Below are positions 25,329-34,599 of a DNA stretch of 64,000 nt, piece by piece. The stretch comes from Ferrovibrio terrae_A (GTDB lineage Bacteria; Pseudomonadota; Alphaproteobacteria; Ferrovibrionales; Ferrovibrionaceae). The DNA lies in assembly GCF_943372915.1 (NCBI RefSeq), contig NZ_CALSAN010000010.1, forward strand, positions 85,817-149,816, read 5' to 3'. Each line of letters starts with the position of its first letter. The first letter of the stretch is position 1. The translations under genes and the position numbers were made by a program. The notes beneath the pieces are model-generated. The model searched no databases, had not been told where the DNA came from, and was given only the letters and a program-made list of their open reading frames with translations.

Positions 25329-25454
25329 GCCATGATTGTTCGTCGCCGGAGCTTTGAATCGCGACGGTGGCAGAGCGCCAGGTTTGTCATATTGCGGCGC
25401 GGAATCAGCGAATTAAGCGCGGTATTGCCCCATGCCGGAAGGACATGGGCGGCT

Positions 25455-25469
25455 TGGCACACTCCTTGC
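25455..25469 (+). promoter_or_regulatory. sigma-54 (RpoN) promoter of the urt-ure operon
   Basis: TGGCAC-ACTCC-TTGC has the invariant GG and GC exactly 10 bases apart, matching the RpoN -24/-12 consensus (TGGCACG-N4-TTGC) at nearly all positions. Transcription would start near 25480, about 50 bases before the urtA ATG. RpoN dependence implies an NtrC-type activator and nitrogen control, as is common for urea uptake. I could not recognise a full NtrC site upstream. Confidence 0.8.
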
Positions 25470-25528
25470 CATTCCAATCTCGTATGGCCGGCCCGGGGGG
25501 GCATGGCCCAAGCAGGAGAGGAATTCCA

Positions 25529-26815
25529 ATGAGCAAGTTTATGCGGACGATGGCCGCGGCAGGCGCCATGCTGGGCGCCATCGCCGCCGGTGGCGCACAG
25601 GCTCAGGACACGATCAAGGTCGGCGTCCTGCATTCGCTGTCAGGCACCATGGCGATCTCGGAGACGACCCTGAAGGACACCGTCCTGATGATGGTCGACG
25701 ACATCAACAAGAAGGGTGGTCTGCTCGGCAAGAAGGTCGAGGCGGTGGTGGTCGATCCGGCCTCCAACTGGCCGCTGTTCGCCGAAAAGGCGCGCGAGCT
25801 GATCTCGAAGGAAAAGGTCTCGGTCGTTTTCGGCTGCTGGACCTCGGTGTCCCGCAAGTCGGTGCTGCCGGTCTTCGAAGAACTGAACAGCATGCTGTTC
25901 TACCCCGTCCAGTATGAGGGCGAGGAAAGCTCCAAGAACGTGTTCTACACCGGCGCCGCGCCGAACCAGCAGGCGATCCCGGCGGTGGAATACCTGATGA
26001 GCAAGGATGGCGGCGAAGTGAAGCGCTGGGTCCTGGCCGGCACGGACTACGTCTATCCGCGCACCACCAACAAGATCCTGGAAGCCTTCCTGAAAGCCAA
26101 GGGCGTCAAGCAGGAAGACATCATGATCAACTACACGCCGTTCGGTCATTCCGACTGGCAGACGATCGTGGCCGACATCAAGAAGTTCGGCTCGGCCGGC
26201 AAGAAGACCGCCGTGGTGTCGACCATCAATGGCGACGCCAACGTGCCGTTCTACAAGGAACTGGCCAACGCGGGCATCAAGGCCTCCGATATCCCGGTGG
26301 TCGCCTTCTCGGTCGGCGAGGAAGAACTGGCCGGCATCGACACCAAGAACTTGGTCGGCCATCTGGCCGCCTGGAACTACTTCCAGTCGGTCAAGGGCCC
26401 GGTCAACGATGCCTTCATCAAGCAGTGGAAGACCTTCATCAAGGATCCGAAGCGCGTGACCAACGATCCGATGGAAGCCACCTATATCGGCTTCAAGATG
26501 TGGGCCCAGGCTGTTGCCCAGGCCGGCACCACCAACGTGGATGCCGTGCGTCAGGCGATGTATGGCCAGAAGGTCAAGGCGCCGTCGGGCTTCACCGCCG
26601 TGATGAACACCAACCACCACCTGTCCAAGCCGGTGCTGATCGGCGAAATCCGCCCGGACGGCATGTTCAACATCGTCTGGCAGACCAAGGGCCCGGTGAA
26701 GGCCGATGCCTGGTCGAAGTATATCCCGGAAAGCGCCAAGCTGACGGCCGACTGGACCTTCCCCTGGGTCTGCGGCAACTGCGAGAAGCCGAAGTATGCG
26801 GCTCTGGCCAACTAA
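25529..26815 (+). CDS. urtA: urea ABC transporter substrate-binding protein UrtA
   Basis: A 428-residue periplasmic receptor. The signal peptide ends near GAQA-QD, followed by the canonical UrtA sequence TIKVGVLHSLSGTMAISET, VVFGCWTSVSRKSVLPVFEE, LFYPVQYEGEESSKNVFY and TPFGHSDWQTIV. UrtA binds urea for the UrtBCDE importer. AGGAGAGG stands before the ATG at 25529; a longer reading from 25367 would run through the sigma-54 promoter and is rejected. The C-terminus carries the typical CGNCEKPKY. Confidence 0.95.
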   Translation: MSKFMRTMAAAGAMLGAIAAGGAQAQDTIKVGVLHSLSGTMAISETTLKDTVLMMVDDINKKGGLLGKKVEAVVVDPASNWPLFAEKARELISKEKVSVVFGCWTSVSRKSVLPVFEELNSMLFYPVQYEGEESSKNVFYTGAAPNQQAIPAVEYLMSKDGGEVKRWVLAGTDYVYPRTTNKILEAFLKAKGVKQEDIMINYTPFGHSDWQTIVADIKKFGSAGKKTAVVSTINGDANVPFYKELANAGIKASDIPVVAFSVGEEELAGIDTKNLVGHLAAWNYFQSVKGPVNDAFIKQWKTFIKDPKRVTNDPMEATYIGFKMWAQAVAQAGTTNVDAVRQAMYGQKVKAPSGFTAVMNTNHHLSKPVLIGEIRPDGMFNIVWQTKGPVKADAWSKYIPESAKLTADWTFPWVCGNCEKPKYAALAN

Positions 26816-26843
26816 TCCGTAAAGCGTAACGCATGGCATCCGG

Positions 26844-26881
26844 CCCCTTCCTTCGCGGCATCGCCGCGTGGGAAGGGGTTT
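26844..26881 (+). terminator. two-step hairpin between urtA and urtB
   Basis: Outer arms CCCCTTCC and GGAAGGGG and inner arms CGCGGC and GCCGCG (loop ATC) stack into one long hairpin followed by TTTGG, 28 bases after urtA. It probably stabilises the urtA message or terminates part of transcription, giving more binding protein than permease. Its position also argues against a urtB start at 26833. Confidence 0.75.
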
Positions 26882-26949
26882 GGAACGCCCAACACTATAA
26901 AATCCGTTCCGTCATCGTCCCAAGAATCGCTCAAGCGGTCGCTGAAAAC

Positions 26950-28881
26950 ATGCAACGTTTCCTGCCTATTGTGCTGATCGCCCTGATGCTGGCGCTGGTG
27001 GCGGTCGTGCGCCCCGCTGCCGCGCAGGATCTCGCCGCTACCCTGAGCGGCCTGACCGATGCCGATCCCAAGCCGGCGATTGCAGCGCTGAGCCAGAGCG
27101 ACGACGACAAAGCCAAGGCCGTGCTTGCTGCGCTCGCTGCCGGCAATCTTTATATCCGGATATCCGACAATGCGGTGGTGATCGGCGAGAAGGACGGCGA
27201 GATGATCGTCGTCACCAATGCCGCCACCGGCGATGTCGAGGACATGCTCAAGCCCGAAGAGCTGCAGGCCATCGCCGTGCCGGACGATGCCAGGTCACTG
27301 CTGGGGGCTGCCTCGACCGACACGCAGAGCGGCCCGGTCGATTTTGCTACGGCCATCGAGGGCCTGAAGGCCGACAGCTTCGCCGACAAGGCCAAGGCCA
27401 TTGCCGCGCTCACCGCGCTGGGCGATGCCCGCGCCGTGCCGGCCTTCCAGGCGCTGGCCGCCGGCCGGCTGTTCACCCGCAAGAGCGACGGCGCCCTGGT
27501 GATCGGCGCCGCCAGCGGCAACGATGTGGCGCTCAGCAATGCCGCCACGGGCGAACCGCTTGGCATCGTCGCGCCGGGCGAAATCGACCCGCTGTTCGTC
27601 AACAACAACCTGCGCAACGTGCTGCGCGAGGCCGTCGGCCGCCTCGGCCTGGGCAGCAGCGATCCGGCCGTGCGCCGTTCGGCCGCTGCTGCGCTGCTGG
27701 AAAGTCCGGCGCCCGAAGCCGTCGCGTTGCTGCGCGAGGCTTTTGAAAAGGAACAGAATGCCGGTGTCAAATCCGTGATGGCCCTGTCGCTCGCCGCCAC
27801 CGACCTCAGCGACCCCGACAAGTCCAAGCGCATCCTGGCGATCCAGACGCTCAGCGGTGCGGCCGAGCTGCGCGTGCGCTCGCTGCTGCAGGCCCGCCTG
27901 AGCCAGGAGACTGACGCGGAGGTCAAGGCCGCGCTGGTCAAGGCCTTCGACAAGATGCAGACCAAGATCACGCTGTATTCCTATGCCGAGAACTTCATCC
28001 AGGGCATCTCGCTCGGCTCGGTGCTGCTGCTGGCCGCTGTCGGCCTCGCCATCACCTTTGGCGTCATGGGCGTCATCAACATGGCGCATGGCGAAATGAT
28101 CATGCTGGGTGCCTATTCGGCCTATGTGACGCAGGAAATCTTCCGCGCCCTGCTGCCGCCCGGCTGGATCGGCGCCTATCTGCTGGCGGCACTGCCCGTC
28201 GCCTTCCTGGTGGCGGCCATCGTGGGCGTCGCCATCGAGCGCGGCATCATCCGCTTCCTCTATGGCCGGCCGCTGGAAACCATGCTGGCCACCTGGGGCG
28301 TCAGCCTCTGCCTGCAGCAGGCGGTGCGCAGCATCTTCGGTGCCACCAACAAGGAAGTCGCCAATCCGGGCTGGATGACCGGTGCCATCGAGGTGGCCGG
28401 CGGCCTCGCGGTCACCTGGAACCGCGTCTACATCATCATCTTCTGCTTCGCCGTGCTCGGCCTGATCGCGCTGATTCTCAAGCGCACCAGTTTCGGCCTG
28501 CATATGCGCGCGGTGACGCAGAACCGCCAGATGGCGGCGGTGATGGGCATTCCCACCGCCCGCGTCGATGCCATGACCTTCGCGCTCGGTTCAGGGATCG
28601 CCGGCATGGCCGGGGTGGCGCTCAGCCAGATCGGCAACGTCTCGCCCAATCTCGGCACCATCTACATCGTCGACAGCTTCCTGGTCGTCGTCTTCGGCGG
28701 CGTCGGCAGCCTGATGGGCACGCTGGTCGGCGCGCTTACGCTCGGCGTGGTCAACAAGATCCTCGAACCGGTGGCCGGCGCGGTGCTGGGCAAGGTGGTG
28801 GTGCTGGTCTGCATCATCCTCTTCATCCAGAAACGCCCGCGCGGACTGTTTGCGGCCAAGGGGAGGTCTGCCGATGCTTGA
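26950..28881 (+). CDS. urtB: urea ABC transporter permease UrtB with duplicated periplasmic segment
   Basis: A 643-residue protein: signal peptide (residues 1-25, ending AAAQ), an N-terminal soluble region to about 345, then a LivH-type permease domain with about eight membrane segments and the AMG-like EAA region. UrtB is normally nearer 520-540 residues. The extra length is an internal repeat: residues about 58-110 (ALAAGNLYIRISDNAVVIG, NAATGD) resemble about 168-222 (ALAAGRLFTRKSDGALVIG, NAATGE). The second copy matches the usual UrtB N-domain. The ATG at 26950 is chosen for the signal peptide; its ribosome binding site is poor. The gene overlaps urtC by 8 bases. Confidence 0.9.
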   Translation: MQRFLPIVLIALMLALVAVVRPAAAQDLAATLSGLTDADPKPAIAALSQSDDDKAKAVLAALAAGNLYIRISDNAVVIGEKDGEMIVVTNAATGDVEDMLKPEELQAIAVPDDARSLLGAASTDTQSGPVDFATAIEGLKADSFADKAKAIAALTALGDARAVPAFQALAAGRLFTRKSDGALVIGAASGNDVALSNAATGEPLGIVAPGEIDPLFVNNNLRNVLREAVGRLGLGSSDPAVRRSAAAALLESPAPEAVALLREAFEKEQNAGVKSVMALSLAATDLSDPDKSKRILAIQTLSGAAELRVRSLLQARLSQETDAEVKAALVKAFDKMQTKITLYSYAENFIQGISLGSVLLLAAVGLAITFGVMGVINMAHGEMIMLGAYSAYVTQEIFRALLPPGWIGAYLLAALPVAFLVAAIVGVAIERGIIRFLYGRPLETMLATWGVSLCLQQAVRSIFGATNKEVANPGWMTGAIEVAGGLAVTWNRVYIIIFCFAVLGLIALILKRTSFGLHMRAVTQNRQMAAVMGIPTARVDAMTFALGSGIAGMAGVALSQIGNVSPNLGTIYIVDSFLVVVFGGVGSLMGTLVGALTLGVVNKILEPVAGAVLGKVVVLVCIILFIQKRPRGLFAAKGRSADA

Positions 28882-30043
28882 TCAGCTGCAGACGCTTGCC
28901 AGGCCAAAACCGCTGCTCGACCGTCGCGGCTGGGCGGTCTTCCTCGCCATCGGCTTTGTGCTGATCGTGGTGGTGCCGCTGCTCAACCTGCTGCCCGCGC
29001 GCGGCAGCATGATGCAGGTGCCGGACTACCTGATCCCGCTGCTGGGCAAATATGCCTGCTATGCCATTCTTGCGCTGGCCCTCGACCTGGTCTGGGGCTA
29101 TGCGGGGATCCTCAGTCTTGGCCATGGTGCCTTCTTCGCGCTCGGCGGCTATGCCATGGGCATGTACCTGATGCGCCAGATCGGCACCCGTGGCGTCTAT
29201 GGCAATCCGGTGCTGCCCGATTTCATGGTCTTCCTGAACTGGAAGGAACTGCCCTGGTACTGGATGGGCTTCGACAGCTTCCCGTTTGCCCTGCTGATGG
29301 TGCTGCTGGCGCCCGGGCTTCTGGCGCTGGTGCTGGGCTGGTTCGCCTTCCGCAGCCGCGTCACCGGCGTCTACATCTCGATCGTCACCCAGGCGATGAC
29401 CTTCGCCCTGCTGCTTGCCTTCTTCCGCAATGACATGGGCTTTGGCGGCAATAACGGCCTGACCGATTTCAAGGACATCCTTGGCTTTCCGATCCAGGCG
29501 CCCAGCACCCGCATCGGCCTCTATATCGTCTCGGTCATTGTGCTTGGCCTGTGTTTCCTGCTCTGCCGCTTCGTGGTGCAGTCCAAGCTCGGCCGCGTGC
29601 TGCTGGCTGTGCGCGATGCGGAAAGCCGTGTGCGCTTCCTGGGTTATTCACCGACATCAGCCAAGCTGTTTGCCTTCGTGCTGTCGGCCTTGCTGGCCGG
29701 CATCGCCGGCGCGCTCTATGTGCCGCAGGTCGGCATCATCAATCCAAGTGAATTCTCGCCGGCCAATTCGATCGAGATCGCCATCTGGGTGGCGGTCGGT
29801 GGCCGCGGCACGCTGTATGGCGCCATCCTCGGCGGCGTGGTGATCAATCTGGTCAAAACCTGGCTCACCGGCGCAGCACCGGAACTCTGGCTCTTTGTGC
29901 TCGGCGGGCTATTCATTGCTTCAACCCTGCTGTTCCCCAAGGGCATTGTCGGACTGCTCGGGCAATGGAAAGCCTGGCGGGCAGAGAAACAGGCCTATGC
30001 GCTGAATGAAAAGGCACCCTTGAAAGAGAAGGGGGCTGAGTGA
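28874..30043 (+). CDS. urtC: urea ABC transporter permease UrtC
   Basis: A 389-residue LivM-type inner-membrane permease. UrtC features are LLGKYACYAILALALDLVWG near residue 55, GILSLGHGAFFALGGYAMGM near 77, FFRNDMGFGGNNGLTDFKDI near 185 and WVAVGGRGTLYGAILGG near 300. GGGGAGG precedes the ATG at 28874. It overlaps urtB by 8 bases and urtD by 1 base. Confidence 0.95.
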   Translation: MLDQLQTLARPKPLLDRRGWAVFLAIGFVLIVVVPLLNLLPARGSMMQVPDYLIPLLGKYACYAILALALDLVWGYAGILSLGHGAFFALGGYAMGMYLMRQIGTRGVYGNPVLPDFMVFLNWKELPWYWMGFDSFPFALLMVLLAPGLLALVLGWFAFRSRVTGVYISIVTQAMTFALLLAFFRNDMGFGGNNGLTDFKDILGFPIQAPSTRIGLYIVSVIVLGLCFLLCRFVVQSKLGRVLLAVRDAESRVRFLGYSPTSAKLFAFVLSALLAGIAGALYVPQVGIINPSEFSPANSIEIAIWVAVGGRGTLYGAILGGVVINLVKTWLTGAAPELWLFVLGGLFIASTLLFPKGIVGLLGQWKAWRAEKQAYALNEKAPLKEKGAE

Positions 30044-30867
30044 TGCGCGCGGCTACGCCACCGCCCTCGCCACTGGTCCAGCCGGCCACCGCCGGCATGT
30101 CGCCTGAGATTGTCAACAAGGTGCGTGTCTCCGACACCCAGCTTTATCTTGATGGCGTGTCGGTTGCTTTCGATGGTTTCAAGGCGATCAACAACCTCGC
30201 GCTGATGGTCGCTCCCGGCGAACTGCGTACCATCATCGGCCCCAATGGTGCGGGCAAGACCACGATGATGGATATCATCACCGGCAAGACGAAGCCTGAC
30301 TCGGGCGAAGTGATGTTTGCCGGCCGCGTCGACCTCACCAAGCTGGATGAGGTCGAAATCGCCAATCTGGGAATTGGCCGCAAATTCCAGAAACCCACAG
30401 TGTTCGAGAATCTCACCGTGTTCGAGAATTTCGAACTGGCGCTGAAATCCGCCCGTGGCGCCTGGAAAACCCTGCTCGGCCGGCTGAATTCCGAAGCGCT
30501 GGACCGCATCGCCTGGGCGCTGCATACGGTCGGGCTTGAGACCAAGATCCGCGATTCGGCCGGTGCGCTCAGCCATGGCCAGAAGCAGTGGCTCGAAATC
30601 GGCATGCTGCTGGTGCAGGACACTCAGCTGATCCTGCTGGACGAGCCGGTGGCGGGCATGACCGACGCCGAAACCAAGCAGACCGCCGAGTTGATCCTGA
30701 CGCTGAAGGGCGAACGCACCCTGGTGGTGGTGGAGCACGATATGGAATTCGTGCGCGATCTCGGCGCCAAGGTCACTGTGCTGCATGAGGGCAGCGTGCT
30801 GTCCGAAGGCACGGTCGACCATGTGCAGAACGATCCGCGCGTCATCGAAGTCTATCTGGGGCGCTGA
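30043..30867 (+). CDS. urtD: urea ABC transporter ATP-binding protein UrtD
   Basis: A 274-residue ABC ATPase of the LivG type: Walker A GPNGAGKTT, signature LSHGQKQWLEIG, Walker B LILLDEPVAGM and the switch His in VVVEHDMEFV. The LSHGQ form of the signature is characteristic of UrtD. The ATG at 30043 overlaps the urtC stop by one base; a GTG directly before it is an alternative. An N-terminal Pro/Ala-rich tail of about 25 residues precedes the domain. Confidence 0.94.
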   Translation: MRAATPPPSPLVQPATAGMSPEIVNKVRVSDTQLYLDGVSVAFDGFKAINNLALMVAPGELRTIIGPNGAGKTTMMDIITGKTKPDSGEVMFAGRVDLTKLDEVEIANLGIGRKFQKPTVFENLTVFENFELALKSARGAWKTLLGRLNSEALDRIAWALHTVGLETKIRDSAGALSHGQKQWLEIGMLLVQDTQLILLDEPVAGMTDAETKQTAELILTLKGERTLVVVEHDMEFVRDLGAKVTVLHEGSVLSEGTVDHVQNDPRVIEVYLGR

Positions 30868-30872
30868 GAGAT

Positions 30873-31568
30873 ATGCTGCAGGCGGAAAACCTCAATCTCT
30901 ATTACGGTGCCAGCCATGCCCTGCGCGATGTGGGTGTCACGGCCGCACCGGGCAAGATCACCTGCGTGCTGGGACGCAATGGCGTCGGCAAGACCTCGCT
31001 GATGCGGGCGCTCGTCGGGCTGCAGAGCGTGCGCTCCGGCAGGATCATGTGGGAAGGCCAGGATATCATCGGGCTGAAACCGCATGAGCGGGCCCGGCGC
31101 GGCATCGCCATGGTGCCGCAGGGCCGCGAGATTTTCCCGCGTCTGACCGTCTATGAAAACCTGGAAACTGGCATGGCGCCGTTGCCCCGGGGCGAACGCC
31201 GGATCGAGGACGAGATTTTTGCGCTGTTCCCGGTGCTGCATGAGATGCGCAACCGGCGCGGCGGCGACCTTTCGGGGGGACAGCAGCAGCAGCTGGCGAT
31301 TGCGCGGGCCCTGGTCACGCGTCCCAGGCTGCTGCTGCTGGACGAACCCACCGAGGGCATCCAGCCGTCCATCATCAAGGATATCGGCCGGGTGATCCGC
31401 GAACTGGCCAACCGGGGCACCATGGCGATTGTGCTGGTCGAGCAGTATTTCGACTTCGCCCGGGCGCTGGCCGACAACTTCATCCTGCTGCAGCGGGGCG
31501 AGGTTGTGGTCGAAGGCGACGCTTCCCGGCTGGATGCCGACGACGTCCGCCGCTATCTTACCGTCTGA
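30873..31568 (+). CDS. urtE: urea ABC transporter ATP-binding protein UrtE
   Basis: A 231-residue LivF-type ABC ATPase: Walker A GRNGVGKTS, signature LSGGQQQQLAIARAL, Walker B LLLLDEPTEGIQPSII and VEQYFDFA with the UrtE-typical replacement of the switch histidine region. It pairs with UrtD to drive urea import. It starts 5 bases after urtD and is 35 bases from ureA, so uptake and hydrolysis genes form one transcription unit. Confidence 0.94.
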   Translation: MLQAENLNLYYGASHALRDVGVTAAPGKITCVLGRNGVGKTSLMRALVGLQSVRSGRIMWEGQDIIGLKPHERARRGIAMVPQGREIFPRLTVYENLETGMAPLPRGERRIEDEIFALFPVLHEMRNRRGGDLSGGQQQQLAIARALVTRPRLLLLDEPTEGIQPSIIKDIGRVIRELANRGTMAIVLVEQYFDFARALADNFILLQRGEVVVEGDASRLDADDVRRYLTV

Positions 31569-31603
31569 CATTCGGTTCGTTTCAGCAGGGGAGGGGTGGC
31601 GGC

Positions 31604-31906
31604 ATGAATTTGACGCCCCGCGAGAAGGACAAGTTGCTGGTCGCCATGGCGGCCGTGGTCGCCCGCCGCCGGCTTGAGCGCGGGGTCAAGCTCAATCACC
31701 CGGAGGCGATTGCGCTGATCACCGACTATGTGGTCGAAGGCGCCCGCGACGGCCGCTCGGTGGCCGAGTTGATGCGCGATGGCGGCACTGTCATCACCCG
31801 GGCGCAGGTGATGGAGGGTGTGGCCGAGATGATCCACGAAATCCAGGTCGAGGCCACCTTCCCGGACGGCACCAAGCTGGTGACCGTCCATAACCCGATC
31901 CGCTGA
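31604..31906 (+). CDS. ureA: urease subunit gamma
   Basis: A 100-residue protein matching the whole UreA family: MNLTPREKDKLLVAMAAVVA at the start, RGVKLNHPEAIALITDYVVE in the middle and VEATFPDGTKLVTVHNPI at the end. It forms the heterotrimeric urease unit with UreB and UreC. GGGGAGGGG precedes the ATG. Confidence 0.97.
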   Translation: MNLTPREKDKLLVAMAAVVARRRLERGVKLNHPEAIALITDYVVEGARDGRSVAELMRDGGTVITRAQVMEGVAEMIHEIQVEATFPDGTKLVTVHNPIR

Positions 31907-31915
31907 GGGGTGTCC

Positions 31916-32221
31916 ATGATTCCCGGTGAAATCATCACAGGCGACGGCGAGATCGAACTCAATGCCGGCCGGCCCACCATCACGCTGGAGATCGCCAATA
32001 CCGGCGACCGGCCGATCCAGGTCGGCAGCCACTACCATTTCTTCGAGACCAATCCGGCGCTGAAATTTGATCGCGCCAAGGCGCGTGGCATGCGGCTGGA
32101 TATTCCCGCCGGCACCGCTGTTCGTTTTGAACCCGGGCAAACGCGGACCGTCAATCTGGTATCCTATGCCGGCAAGCGTGAGGTCTATGGCTTCCGCGCC
32201 GACATCATGGGCAAGCTGTAA
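31916..32221 (+). CDS. ureB: urease subunit beta
   Basis: A 101-residue UreB with MIPGEIITGDGEIELNAGRP at the start, VGSHYHFFETNPAL and GKREVYGFRADIMGKL at the end. The ATG at 31916 follows GAGGGG; a GTG at 31910 lies inside that ribosome binding site. It is 9 bases downstream of ureA. Confidence 0.96.
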   Translation: MIPGEIITGDGEIELNAGRPTITLEIANTGDRPIQVGSHYHFFETNPALKFDRAKARGMRLDIPAGTAVRFEPGQTRTVNLVSYAGKREVYGFRADIMGKL

Positions 32222-32235
32222 GAGGGGATGTAGAG

Positions 32236-33999
<1,764 letters not shown>

Positions 34000-34002
34000 G
34001 CG

Positions 34003-34578
34003 ATGTTGCGCGCCGCCGCCGTGATTCCTGCGGGCCGCTGGCCCGCCTCCGAACGCCGCGCCACGGTGACGCTGGCGCATCATGACCGCCATCGCCGCCG
34101 CATCCGGCTCACCGCCGATGATGGCAGCGCCTTCCTGCTCGATCTGGCCGAGGCCACCGTGCTGCGCCATGGCGACGGGCTGCAGCTCGACAACGGCGCC
34201 GGCTATATCGAGGTGCAGGCCGCACCCGAGCAGTTGATCGAGGTCTCGGCGCCGACGCCCGAATTGCTGGCGCGACTGGCCTGGCATCTGGGCAACCGTC
34301 ATCTGCCGGCCGAAATCCGTGGCGACCGCATCCTGATCCGCGACGACCATGTCATTGTCGATATGCTGAAAGGCCTCGGCGCCAGCGTGGCGGCCGTCAA
34401 CGCGCCCTTCGATCCCGAGGGCGGTGCCTACGGCCAGCATAACCACGATCCGTCACATCCCTATGGCCTCGGCTCGCGCTACGGCAAGGGCGGCGAACGT
34501 GTTCATGGCCATGGGCATGAACATGCGCATGGTCATCACCACCATCATGATGATGACGACCACGGGCACCATCACTGA
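34003..34578 (+). CDS. ureE: urease accessory protein UreE with histidine-rich tail
   Basis: A 191-residue nickel metallochaperone. The N-terminal half (residues 1-70) is the UreE peptide-binding domain, the middle (about 75-140) the metal-binding domain with GNRHLPAEI and DHVIVDMLKGLGA. The C-terminal 25 residues are almost entirely His, Gly and Asp, a nickel-storage tail seen in many UreE proteins. It begins 3 bases after ureC. Normally ureF and ureG follow; here an oppositely oriented cassette intervenes. Confidence 0.92.
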   Translation: MLRAAAVIPAGRWPASERRATVTLAHHDRHRRRIRLTADDGSAFLLDLAEATVLRHGDGLQLDNGAGYIEVQAAPEQLIEVSAPTPELLARLAWHLGNRHLPAEIRGDRILIRDDHVIVDMLKGLGASVAAVNAPFDPEGGAYGQHNHDPSHPYGLGSRYGKGGERVHGHGHEHAHGHHHHHDDDDHGHHH

Positions 34579-34599
34579 TCGGCGGAAACGGGTGGTGGA

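Noticed and set aside
25237..25454. NtrC enhancer upstream of the sigma-54 promoter
   Set aside because: I searched for TGCACC-type inverted repeats and found none convincing; only an unrelated AT-rich inverted repeat is present.
26833..26950. Longer urtB with start at 26833
   Set aside because: It would run through the intercistronic hairpin and place 39 charged residues before an evident signal peptide.
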